Assembly (NCBI GenBank): GCA_002712845.1
Contig: PAUV01000095.1
Location: forward strand, 1-5,987
Length of the DNA stretch: 5,987 bases
Direction: 5' to 3'
From: Rhodopirellula sp.
GTDB taxonomy: Bacteria; Planctomycetota; Planctomycetia; Pirellulales; Pirellulaceae
Part shown: positions 1 through 5,963 of the stretch, piece after piece
Layout: the number at the start of each line of letters is the position of its first letter
Numbering within the stretch: the first letter of the stretch is position 1
Translations under genes and position numbers: made by a program
The notes under the pieces: generated by a model
What the model was told of the DNA's origin: nothing
The model's input: only the letters and a program-made list of their open reading frames with translations
The model's database searches: none

Positions 1-61
1 GCTCCTCGCTCCTCGCTCCTCGCTCCTCGCTCCTCGCTCCTCGCTCCTCGCTCCTCGCTCC
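1..61. repeat. Heptamer tandem repeat (GCTCCTC), at least 8.7 copies
   Basis: The window opens with eight perfect copies of GCTCCTC followed by GCTCC, with no mismatch, and the array is cut by the left edge so its true length is unknown. On the minus strand the unit reads GAGGAGC. Because seven is not a multiple of three, the array translates as a 21-bp cycle; on the minus strand it gives Ser-Glu-Glu-Arg-Gly-Ala-Arg without stops, so the neighbouring receiver frame runs straight through it. Perfect copies suggest recent expansion by slippage. Arrays of this kind, giving spurious SEERGAR-like peptides, are as I recall common in Rhodopirellula-type genomes; I could not check that here. Confidence 0.95.
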
Positions 62-281
62 AAAACTTCAATTTCAGAGCGAAGGGCATTTCGTAGTACA
101 AAGAAAGGAAGTCTACACCGCCACGCTGGGCCCGTTCGTAGGCTTTGTCCCCATTGCTGACCGTTTCTGTGTCGACCCCCATGCGGCTAATGGCAGCAGC
201 AAGCAATTGGCGAAACACTGGTTTATCCTCGGCTATCAATACACTCGTACGCGGGGCAGGATTTTCAGGTAGATCAGACAT
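1..281 (-). pseudogene. Truncated, degenerate response-regulator receiver (REC) domain, cut by the left edge
   Basis: From an ATG at 279-281 the minus strand is open to the window edge (93 codons). Residues 14-66 read as the first half of a CheY-like receiver domain: strand VLIAED (14-19) with the acidic pair E18-D19, then P21, helix VFRQLLAAAISRMG, strand two around VDTETVSNG, helix KAYERAQRGG, and strand three FLSLYYEMP (58-66). In active receivers the Asp phosphoacceptor lies at the position of Tyr62, about 43-44 residues after the acidic pair; TAC differs from GAC by one base. Lys20 and Lys46 also look like single-base departures from the usual Asn and Glu. After P66 the family sequence (normally a Met-Asp-Gly type turn) is replaced by FALKLKFW and then the heptamer array. 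I infer an interrupted, phosphorylation-dead gene, or the fragment left by repeat insertion. No Shine-Dalgarno is visible. A living pseudo-receiver that resumes beyond the edge cannot be excluded. Confidence 0.65.
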
Positions 282-293
282 GGAAGGTTGTTT

Positions 294-319
294 TGTGAGG
301 GGCTCATGTGAGGGGCTCC
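294..319. repeat. 13-bp tandem duplication
   Basis: TGTGAGGGGCTCA at 294-306 is followed directly by TGTGAGGGGCTCC at 307-319, with 12 of 13 bases identical. It lies just upstream of the minus-strand receiver fragment, in its 5' region. It may be a slippage product or a pair of protein-binding half-sites; nothing in the sequence decides between these. Confidence 0.6.
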
Positions 320-373
320 GCAATGCGGTCTGAGTTCATGCTGCGGGAAGACGCGGGTGAAGGGTGAGGCGAG

Positions 374-670
374 ATGCTGTTGCTCATGGGTGCGTTTTAC
401 CTTTTGTCGGAATCCTGTTTCGCGTTACAGATTCGGCTGGGTGATCCGGGTGAAGCGACTCGGCTCGCACACAGCATGATTAGCGCACTCACCCAGTTGC
501 AACCTGAATACGGCCGGTCAGTTGTTGCCAAACGTCTGGTGGTTTTTCGGATGCATCTCGAAATTCTTGCCGCCCGGACAGTAGGCATGTTTGGTGAGCT
601 GGGGAGCTTTTGTTTAATGCGGGTTGCTGACCTCCTGCTCTTCGGAAACTCGCGTTTCGATCCGCAGTGA
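374..670 (+). CDS. Doubtful small ORF, hypothetical protein (98 aa)
   Basis: An ATG at 374 with GAGG four bases upstream opens 98 codons ending at TGA 668-670. The product starts with a hydrophobic stretch (LLLMGAFYLL) followed by polar residues and could pass for a short signal peptide or membrane segment, then continues with no recognised motif. Codon choice is not absurd for the genome, with roughly 60 percent G or C in third positions by eye, which is why I list it. Against it: no known family, no operon partner, a neighbourhood that looks decayed, and an ORF of this length is not rare by chance at this base composition. It could be a lineage-specific protein, a gene remnant, or noise; I favour noise or remnant. 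Confidence 0.2.
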   Translation: MLLLMGAFYLLSESCFALQIRLGDPGEATRLAHSMISALTQLQPEYGRSVVAKRLVVFRMHLEILAARTVGMFGELGSFCLMRVADLLLFGNSRFDPQ

Positions 671-880
671 GGTGGCGTTCCTTGATTTTACGGCAGTAGA
701 AGCGTTTTTTAACTTAGTAAGCTGTCTGGAATACGTTCGACGGATTGAGCAGGCAGTCAGCCTTTCGCGATTTAGCAGCTCAGCAGGTCAAACGTGTCAG
801 TAGCTTGGGTCTCTCGCATTGTCGGAGAAGTAGGGTTCGTCCTGCAGCCCATTCAGATTGCATCATCTGCCTGCGGCCTC

Positions 881-910
881 GTACCTGCGATCCGTGTACT
901 TGCGATCCTT
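881..910. repeat. Imperfect 15-bp tandem duplication
   Basis: GTACCTGCGATCCGT at 881-895 is followed by GTACTTGCGATCCTT at 896-910, identical at 13 of 15 positions, including an eight-base TGCGATCC core repeated 15 bp apart. It lies about 60 bp upstream of the -35 box of the predicted nusA promoter, so two equally oriented regulator sites are possible, but simple duplication explains it equally well. Confidence 0.5.
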
Positions 911-967
911 GTTGAGGTGCCGGGGCATTAATTCACGTGATGGCTTGGTTTGACGGCCGTGTATTGG

Positions 968-996
968 TTGACACCCGCTCGATAGATAGATATGGT
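968..996 (+). promoter_or_regulatory. Predicted sigma70-type promoter for nusA
   Basis: A perfect -35 hexamer TTGACA (968-973) is followed by a 17-bp spacer and TATGGT (991-996), which matches four of six consensus -10 bases including the important T1, A2 and T6. Transcription would begin near 1003, about 95 bases upstream of the nusA ATG. It is the best promoter-like match I saw in front of nusA and is correctly oriented. The longer reading of the nusA frame (from 937) would put this promoter inside coding sequence, which argues for the later start. Confidence 0.5.
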
Positions 997-1019
997 CTCA
1001 CACAATGTCGTGCAATCGC

Positions 1020-1055
1020 TTGCCCGGGCCCCCCCAAGGTTCGGGCAGTTTTTTT
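1020..1055 (+). terminator. Hairpin plus T-run in the nusA leader (possible attenuator)
   Basis: TTGCCCG (1020-1026) pairs with CGGGCAG (1042-1048), giving six Watson-Crick pairs and one wobble around a 15-base loop that contains seven C's, followed at once by seven T's (1049-1055). This is the layout of an intrinsic terminator. It lies downstream of the predicted promoter and upstream of nusA, so a nusA transcript would have to read through it. The large loop weakens it somewhat. It may end transcripts from upstream, or attenuate nusA expression; NusA stimulates pausing and intrinsic termination at hairpins, so autoregulation is a reasonable inference but not shown. Confidence 0.45.
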
Positions 1056-1098
1056 GTTCGTATTCAGCGGCCTCTCCTCCCAAATCACGAATGTCGAT

Positions 1099-2541
1099 AT
1101 GAATCCACAAGATATCCTTCGATACGTAGACTCTCTGCACCGTGAGAAGAATATTGATAAGGAGTTGGTTTTCATCGCAATAGAATCAGCTCTTCAGACC
1201 GCGGCGAAGCGTCAATATGGTGAAGAGGCTGACATCAAGGTTCAGCTGGACCGCGAAAACGGTCGGATTCACGCGGTGCTCGCAGGCGAGCAGTTGGGTG
1301 AGGACCAGATTGGCAGAATTGGGGCACAGACTGCCAAGCAAGTGATTATCCAAAAGGTGAAAGAGGCTGAGCGGGACTCGTTGATGCTGGAGTATCGCGA
1401 GCAGATTGGAGATATTGTCAGCGGAATCATTGGGCGAGCAGACGGCGGCGTCGCAACTGTAAATCTTGGCAATGTCGAAGCCATTTTGCCACGAAGCGAG
1501 CAAATCCCGGGCGAGACCTTGCATGCAGGAGAGCGTGTGCGGGCCGTTGTTTTCGAGGTCCGAGCCACCGGGAATCGGGTTCGTGTTGTCTTGAGCCGAA
1601 CTCGTCCGCAGTTGGTGCAAAGGCTCTTTGAGCAAGAAATACCAGAGATTGGTGAAGAAATCATCTCCATTCAATCTATTAGTCGGGAGCCTGGTTATCG
1701 GAGTAAAGTCGCGGTCAGCAGTGTCGATAGCCAAGTCGATCCGATTGCGGTGTGCGTGGGCTATCGCGGTAGCCGAATCAAAGCGGTTCGAGAAGAGCTT
1801 GCCGGCGAGCATATTGATGTTGTTCGCTATGACGAAGACCCAGAAGTGCTGATTCCCAACGCTTTGCAGCCGGCAGAGGTTGAGCAGGTGTTGCTGTGCG
1901 ACATGATCGGTCGCGCCATTGTTCTGGTTCAAGAAGACCAATTGTCACTGGCGATTGGCCGTCGAGGGCAAAATGTCCGGCTAGGTAGCAAATTGTGTGG
2001 CTGGGATATTGAGATCATGACCGGCTCGGAGCTTGAGGATCAAATCGAGCGAGCCGTGACTGGGTTCAGTCAAATTGCTGGGTTAACCGAGGAAATCGCC
2101 CAGAGTTTGGTTGAGCAGGGCTACCTGTCTTACGACGATCTGTCGGTGATCGAGCCGGATCAGTTCATGGAAATGAGCGGTTTGTCGGCTGAGGACGTCG
2201 ATCGGATTGTTGAGGTTGCCGAAACCATGGCCGAAGAAGCTGAGCAAGCAGCCGCTGAAGAACGCAGAGTCAGGCGGGAGCGCGAGCAGGCCCAGAAAGA
2301 GTCCGGTGCCGCAGGCGGTGCAGCAGCTGCCACTCCACCCGCAAGCGAAGCTACCGAAGCTGAAGCTACCGAAGCTGAAGCTACCGAAGCTGAAGCTACT
2401 GATTCGGAAGTCGGTACTGAAGAGGCAGCCGAAGTGGTGCCGGAGGCTGCGGTCACTGAGGAATCAGCAGAGCCCGCTGACTCTCCAGCGGAAGACGCCT
2501 CAGGCGATGAGGGTGCTGAGTCAGCGGACGAGAAGAGCTGA
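1099..2541 (+). CDS. nusA: Transcription termination/antitermination factor NusA
   Basis: Cytoplasmic RNA-polymerase-associated factor that modulates pausing, intrinsic and Rho-dependent termination, and antitermination. The 480-residue product has an N-terminal polymerase-binding domain (about 1-100, starting MNPQDILRYVDSLH), an S1 RNA-binding domain (about 104-167), KH1 with its GxxG loop G221-Y-R-G224, and KH2 with G287-R-R-G290 followed by QNVRLGSKLCGWDIEI. A helix-hairpin-helix region follows (about 325-375), then a charged helix (376-400) and an acidic Ala/Glu/Thr tail to the end. The tail holds a perfect EATEA repeat. I chose the ATG at 1099 because homologues begin this way and because the frame upstream to 937 would cover the promoter and terminator-like hairpin. 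There is no clear Shine-Dalgarno. The gene is followed after 326 bp by infB in the same direction, the widely conserved order, but rimP is missing upstream. Confidence 0.97.
   Translation: MNPQDILRYVDSLHREKNIDKELVFIAIESALQTAAKRQYGEEADIKVQLDRENGRIHAVLAGEQLGEDQIGRIGAQTAKQVIIQKVKEAERDSLMLEYREQIGDIVSGIIGRADGGVATVNLGNVEAILPRSEQIPGETLHAGERVRAVVFEVRATGNRVRVVLSRTRPQLVQRLFEQEIPEIGEEIISIQSISREPGYRSKVAVSSVDSQVDPIAVCVGYRGSRIKAVREELAGEHIDVVRYDEDPEVLIPNALQPAEVEQVLLCDMIGRAIVLVQEDQLSLAIGRRGQNVRLGSKLCGWDIEIMTGSELEDQIERAVTGFSQIAGLTEEIAQSLVEQGYLSYDDLSVIEPDQFMEMSGLSAEDVDRIVEVAETMAEEAEQAAAEERRVRREREQAQKESGAAGGAAAATPPASEATEAEATEAEATEAEATDSEVGTEEAAEVVPEAAVTEESAEPADSPAEDASGDEGAESADEKS
2347..2400 (+). repeat. 15-bp tandem repeat inside nusA (EATEA)
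   Basis: GAAGCTACCGAAGCT occurs three times in perfect tandem (2347-2391) and a fourth copy starts as GAAGCTACT (2392-2400). It encodes EATEA units at about residues 417-434 of NusA, in the acidic tail. The unit is a multiple of three, so copy changes keep the frame. Identity at the nucleotide level points to recent expansion in a disordered, weakly constrained segment. Confidence 0.9.
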
Positions 2542-2769
2542 TTCGACGGGTGAATAGCCCGTTAATCTCCGGTTTACCCGAAAACTTGCCGGGTTTCCGC
2601 AGGAAAGTGCCTTGGCAGACCTCTGCGCCACGCCTGTTTTTCGCTATCGTATGGGCAAGTTGGCCCAGGCAGTGCTCTGGGGAATCGTTGGATGATCCCC
2701 GACGTGGGAGGTTTTTCGACCTACTGCGGCGATGGAGGAATACCAGTATGTGATCATAAACAGACCATT

Positions 2770-2839
2770 GAACCCGCCCGCGAATCGGGCATTTTCCCGT
2801 ACGAATATCAACGAATTACAACATTCGCTCGGCGGGTTC
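2770..2839 (+). promoter_or_regulatory. Large two-part inverted repeat in the infB leader
   Basis: GAACCCGCC (2770-2778) pairs perfectly with GGCGGGTTC (2831-2839). After a small internal loop (C2779 opposite T2829-C2830), GCGAAT (2780-2785) pairs with ATTCGC (2823-2828), giving 15 base pairs in all. Inside sits a smaller hairpin, CGGG 2786-2789 with CCCG 2796-2799. Further CGAAT copies at 2802-2806, 2812-2816 and 2846-2850 could compete for the same ATTCG arm. No T-run follows, so it is not an intrinsic terminator. It ends 28 bases before the infB GTG and 15 bases before the AGGA. A cis-acting leader, an RNA processing site or a dispersed palindromic element are all possible. Confidence 0.5.
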
Positions 2840-2854
2840 CATAAACGAATCGAC

Positions 2855-2858
2855 AGGA
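2855..2858 (+). promoter_or_regulatory. Weak ribosome binding site for infB
   Basis: AGGA lies nine bases before the GTG at 2868. It is a short match, but it supports the GTG start, which is also where the encoded protein begins to match IF2 ([11 protein letters not shown]). Confidence 0.45.
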
Positions 2859-2867
2859 TTTCCGCAC

Positions 2868-5717
2868 GTGCCCGCACGCATCTACGCGCTCGCAAAAGAA
2901 CTGAAAGTTGACAGCAAAGATCTAGTAGATCTTGTCAAAAAAGTCGGTATTACCGGCAAAGGCTCGGCGCTGGCTAGCCTCTCCGATGAGGAGGCTCAGA
3001 AAGTTCGAGACCATTTATCTGGGGCTGGTAAGCCTGAACCGGTTGCTGCGCCCACAGCCACGACCGCTCCGACGGCAGTGCGTGACGTGGTTCCGACAGA
3101 ACGGAAGCATGTCGCCATCAAAGTGGGCCGCAGTTCGAGTCGGACTTCCGCTCCAGAAAAACCGGCCAAGGCCGCGACGCCCGCACCCAAGACGCCCGAG
3201 CCAGTGGCTGAAGCCACGCCGGCCCCCGCGACTCCGGTGAAAAAAGAGGAGGTGGCTGCCCCCGAGACTCCCGCTCCTCAACCGCCGAAACCAGGCTCGC
3301 CGAAATCAGGCTCCTTGGGAAGTCGTATCAAAAGTCGAATGGGAGTTCGCAAAAGCGGAGTCGGAAATGATCCTGTCGCGCCAGTGAGACGCGATTCGAC
3401 GGTTTCAGGCGGAAAGATGCGATCTCTAGACCGACCAACGCCCACGGGTGAAAAACGCACGGACTCCAGTAAAGCGAAACGCCGCGAGCCGCGTATTAAC
3501 GTGAAAATGGCGTCTCTTCCGGAGGTCGCCGAGCCAAAGCCGAGCAAGCAGGCGAGCGGTGAGCCCAAGGCTCAGAAGCCGGACGTGAAACTCAGTAAAG
3601 ACGTCATCGCAGGGCACCGTCAGGGGATGCGAGCCCCGTTGGAGGAACTTGCCAAGGAAGATAAAGACAGCAAGCGTTCCGCAGCGGCGAAGCGGGGTTC
3701 TGCCCTCAGTGGTTTCACGGGCGAGAAGAAGCGTGAAGGCGGAGAAGAAGACAAGCCGAGACGCAAGCTCGCTGGGATGGCCAGCCCTCGTGCAGAGCGT
3801 GTTCGCGGCAAAGGACGTGGGCGAGCAGCCCTCGACCAAGGCGGCTATGGTTCTCGCCAAGGACGCTCTTCCCGTCACGGCCACAAACGGCGGAAGGGAG
3901 TCAATACTGCGGCGCCAAGAAAAGACGCCGTCGTACTTGAGCTGCCTTGTACCATTCGTTCATTCTCCGAAGCAGCCGGTGCCCCCGTCGGGAAGGTGCT
4001 TGCAACGTTGATGGGGATGGGGCTGCAGGTTGGTTTGAGTATTAATTCCGAGCTCGATCTTGAGACGGCCGAAGTGATTGCGGCCGAAATGGAACTTCAG
4101 ATCGAATTGAAGGCCTCCGAAACGCTGGAAGATTCTCTGATCACAGGGTTGGAGGAACAGGAAGACGATCCCGATGCCCTGGTGCCACGAGCTCCAATCG
4201 TGACATTCCTTGGGCATGTCGACCACGGAAAAACCAGTTTGCTGGACTACTTGATTGGCATTGATGTCGTTAGCGGAGAGGCCGGGGGAATCACTCAGCA
4301 CATCCGAGCCTACGAAGTTGACAAGGATGGCCGAAGCGTCACGTTCGTCGACACGCCAGGTCACGAAGCCTTCACCGAAATGCGTGCTCGAGGTGCGAAC
4401 GTCACTGACATTGCTGTCCTTGTTGTGGCGGCCGATGACGGAATTATGCCGCAGACCGAAGAGGCAATCAGTCACGCGAAGGCAGCAGATGTGCCGATCG
4501 TCGTTGCGATGAATAAGATTGATCTCGAAGGTGTCGACTCAAACCGAGTCATGACGCAATTGACAGAACATCAGCTGACACCCAGCGAGTGGGGTGGAGA
4601 CGTCGAGGTTGTTCCAACCAGTGCAATCAAAGGCATCGGTATGGATGAGTTGCTTGAAACACTTCTCACGATTGCCGAACTCAATGAGTATCAGGCGAAT
4701 CCAGACCGCACTGCCCTTGGTGTTTGCCTTGAGTCCGAGCAGCAAGGGGATCGTGGTGTTGTCGCCAAGTTGATTGTCCAGAATGGAACCTTGAACGTCG
4801 GCGATGTGCTGGTTTGCGGTGCCTCGCATGGTCGTGTTCGGGCAATGTCTGACACGCTCACCGGGGAAGCACTCGAGAGTGCCGGACCAAGTACTCCTGT
4901 GAACGTCATGGGCTTTGATCAGGCACCGGGAGCGGGTGAACGGTTCCATGTACTCGATGACATCAGTAAGGCTCGCGAAATTGCTGGCAGTCGTGCTCAT
5001 GCAAGCAGTCAGGAAAATCTCTCCGGCGTGACCACGAAGGTCTCCTTCGAGAACTTCCAGGAAATGCTGCAGGAAGGACGCCTCGGCCAGCAGGAAGAAA
5101 AATCCAAGTTGAACTTGATCGTGCGAGCTGATGTGAAGGGCTCACTTGAAGCGATTGATAAAGAACTGAGCAAGCTTGATAACCCAGAAGTCGAGGTTCG
5201 CGTTCTGCAGCGAAGCGTAGGTGGCGTCACGTTGGCTGATGTTACTTTGGCTTCCGCGTCAGATGCCGTGATCGCGGCTTTCAATGTGATTCCGGACGAG
5301 CAGGCTCGATCGCTTGCCGATGAACGTGACGTTGAAGTTCGACGCTACGACGTGATTTATAAATTGACTGACGATATCAAAGCGATGATTGAAGGTCGGT
5401 TGAAGCCAGAAGAACGCGTCGTGGAGTTGGGGCGTGCTCTTGTCAAGCAGGTGTTCTCGATCAGTCGCGTGGGAGGTATCGCCGGGTGCTATGTTGCCCA
5501 AGGATCCATCCAGCGTGGTTGTCGTATCAGGGTCAACCGTGATGGTCGAACCATCGGAGACTACCCGCTAGATTCTCTCAAGCGGATCAAGGAAGACGTG
5601 AAGGAAGTACCACGCGGTATGGAGTGTGGTATCCGACTGTCAGGGTTTAATGATATTAAGCAGGATGATGTTCTTGAAGCGTATCGAATCGAAGAGGTTG
5701 CACGAACACTCGATTAA
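2868..5717 (+). CDS. infB: Translation initiation factor IF2
   Basis: GTPase that brings initiator fMet-tRNA to the 30S subunit and promotes 50S joining; cytoplasmic. The 949-residue product starts at GTG with an IF2_N module (1-52, [18 protein letters not shown]), followed by a roughly 300-residue low-complexity linker rich in Pro, Ala, Lys and Arg with an Arg/Gly-rich basic end (about 305-345), and a second IF2_N module (about 355-410). The G domain (about 443-610) has every expected motif: G1 GHVDHGKT 449-456, switch GGITQHI, G3 DTPGH 495-499, G4 NKID 549-552, and G5 SAIK 585-588. Domain II (about 615-700), domain III (from about 747, [17 protein letters not shown]) and the initiator-tRNA-binding C-terminal domain (about 850-949) follow and look intact. 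The length is near that of the longer bacterial IF2 forms. It lies downstream of nusA in the same direction; rbfA would be expected next but does not start in this window. Confidence 0.98.
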   Translation: MPARIYALAKELKVDSKDLVDLVKKVGITGKGSALASLSDEEAQKVRDHLSGAGKPEPVAAPTATTAPTAVRDVVPTERKHVAIKVGRSSSRTSAPEKPAKAATPAPKTPEPVAEATPAPATPVKKEEVAAPETPAPQPPKPGSPKSGSLGSRIKSRMGVRKSGVGNDPVAPVRRDSTVSGGKMRSLDRPTPTGEKRTDSSKAKRREPRINVKMASLPEVAEPKPSKQASGEPKAQKPDVKLSKDVIAGHRQGMRAPLEELAKEDKDSKRSAAAKRGSALSGFTGEKKREGGEEDKPRRKLAGMASPRAERVRGKGRGRAALDQGGYGSRQGRSSRHGHKRRKGVNTAAPRKDAVVLELPCTIRSFSEAAGAPVGKVLATLMGMGLQVGLSINSELDLETAEVIAAEMELQIELKASETLEDSLITGLEEQEDDPDALVPRAPIVTFLGHVDHGKTSLLDYLIGIDVVSGEAGGITQHIRAYEVDKDGRSVTFVDTPGHEAFTEMRARGANVTDIAVLVVAADDGIMPQTEEAISHAKAADVPIVVAMNKIDLEGVDSNRVMTQLTEHQLTPSEWGGDVEVVPTSAIKGIGMDELLETLLTIAELNEYQANPDRTALGVCLESEQQGDRGVVAKLIVQNGTLNVGDVLVCGASHGRVRAMSDTLTGEALESAGPSTPVNVMGFDQAPGAGERFHVLDDISKAREIAGSRAHASSQENLSGVTTKVSFENFQEMLQEGRLGQQEEKSKLNLIVRADVKGSLEAIDKELSKLDNPEVEVRVLQRSVGGVTLADVTLASASDAVIAAFNVIPDEQARSLADERDVEVRRYDVIYKLTDDIKAMIEGRLKPEERVVELGRALVKQVFSISRVGGIAGCYVAQGSIQRGCRIRVNRDGRTIGDYPLDSLKRIKEDVKEVPRGMECGIRLSGFNDIKQDDVLEAYRIEEVARTLD
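3285..3314 (+). repeat. 15-bp duplication in the infB linker
   Basis: CCGAAACCAGGCTCG (3285-3299) is followed by CCGAAATCAGGCTCC (3300-3314), 13 of 15 bases identical, encoding PKPGS then PKSGS. It keeps the frame and lies in the disordered linker of IF2, where such small duplications would be tolerated. Confidence 0.6.
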
Positions 5718-5745
5718 CATCGTCCCCGCATCTGCCGGCGTGCAA

Positions 5746-5757
5746 CGTTACGTAACG
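5746..5757. repeat. 12-bp perfect palindrome CGTTACGTAACG
   Basis: CGTTACGTAACG equals its own reverse complement across all 12 bases and starts 29 bp after the infB stop codon. Such a site could bind a symmetric dimeric regulator. A continuous palindrome has no loop, so it would not make a useful RNA hairpin. A function is not supported by anything else nearby. Confidence 0.5.
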
Positions 5758-5936
5758 CGTTTGGCGGGACGTGAAACTGAGAGACTGAACAGAAAGGCTG
5801 CTGACGCCATTTGGCACAGTAAGCAATAAAACTCTGTGACAACACGCCTATGATTTCATGTTCGAGAAGAACAGGAATAGCAGACCAGCAGGTTGAGGGC
5901 GGGTTGGTGGCAGAGAATCAACGACAATGAAATTGA

Positions 5937-5963
5937 CGTGCCGGTCTCGCCTGATCCGGCACG
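5937..5963. repeat. Inverted repeat, 8-bp perfect stem
   Basis: CGTGCCGG (5937-5944) and CCGGCACG (5956-5963) are perfect reverse complements separated by 11 bases. The GC-rich stem would be stable in RNA, but the bases after it (CGATTCACCC) contain no T-run, so it is not a standard intrinsic terminator. It could be an RNA processing or stability element at the infB 3' end, or part of the leader of the next gene. Confidence 0.55.

Larger units (their letters stand above)
320..967. other. Long stretch without a confident gene
   Basis: About 650 bp between the receiver fragment and the nusA promoter. It has one 98-codon plus-strand frame of unclear status (374-670) and an overlapping 63-codon minus-strand frame that looks like its shadow. 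I found no tRNA: a D-arm-like AGCTCAGCAGG near 777 and a GGTTCGTCC near 834 do not form a cloverleaf. RimP, which precedes nusA in many bacteria, is not encoded here in any frame given its expected size of about 150 residues. The region may be decayed coding sequence together with the upstream regulatory region of nusA. Confidence 0.5.
2542..2867. other. Structured nusA-infB intergenic region
   Basis: These 326 bp hold no convincing gene; a GGAGG at 2734-2738 is followed by ATG then immediately TGA (2748-2753), so it starts nothing. Several inverted repeats are visible: ACGGG/CCCGT just after the nusA stop, ACCCG 2576-2580 with CGGGT 2590-2594, TGGGC 2652-2656 with GCCCA 2663-2667, GGGGAATC 2679-2686 with GATCCCC 2694-2700 (one bulged A), and the large element at 2770-2839. 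None has a strong T-run directly after the stem, although five T's occur at 2712-2716. I see no strong promoter, so nusA and infB may be cotranscribed. Confidence 0.55.

Noticed and set aside
1..61. CRISPR-like array
   Set aside because: The heptamers are directly abutting with no spacers; it is a simple tandem repeat.
770..845. Possible tRNA (AGCTCAGCAGG D-arm-like and GGTTCGTCC T-arm-like motifs)
   Set aside because: The T-loop lacks the invariant A, the D-stem has no matching partner, and no acceptor or anticodon stem can be drawn.
937..1098. N-terminal extension of nusA to the ATG at 937 (54 extra residues)
   Set aside because: The extension does not resemble NusA, covers a good promoter and a terminator-like hairpin, and NusA homologues begin at the MNPQDILRYVDSLH position (1099).
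1186..1941. 251-codon antisense frame on the minus strand within nusA
   Set aside because: It lies wholly opposite the conserved S1 and KH coding sequence, has no recognisable motif, and is a shadow of nusA codon usage.
2734..2753. GGAGG followed by ATG, looking like a gene start before infB
   Set aside because: The ATG is followed directly by TGA, so no protein is made.
3426..3884. 152-codon minus-strand frame within infB
   Set aside because: Opposite the low-complexity linker; long shadow frames are expected there and the product has no family features.
4539..5000. 153-codon minus-strand frame within infB
   Set aside because: Opposite the conserved G domain and domain II; no start signal or family resemblance.
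5626..5829. 67-codon plus-strand frame across the infB stop
   Set aside because: Starts inside infB in another frame, has no ribosome binding site or recognisable motif, and does not resemble RbfA.
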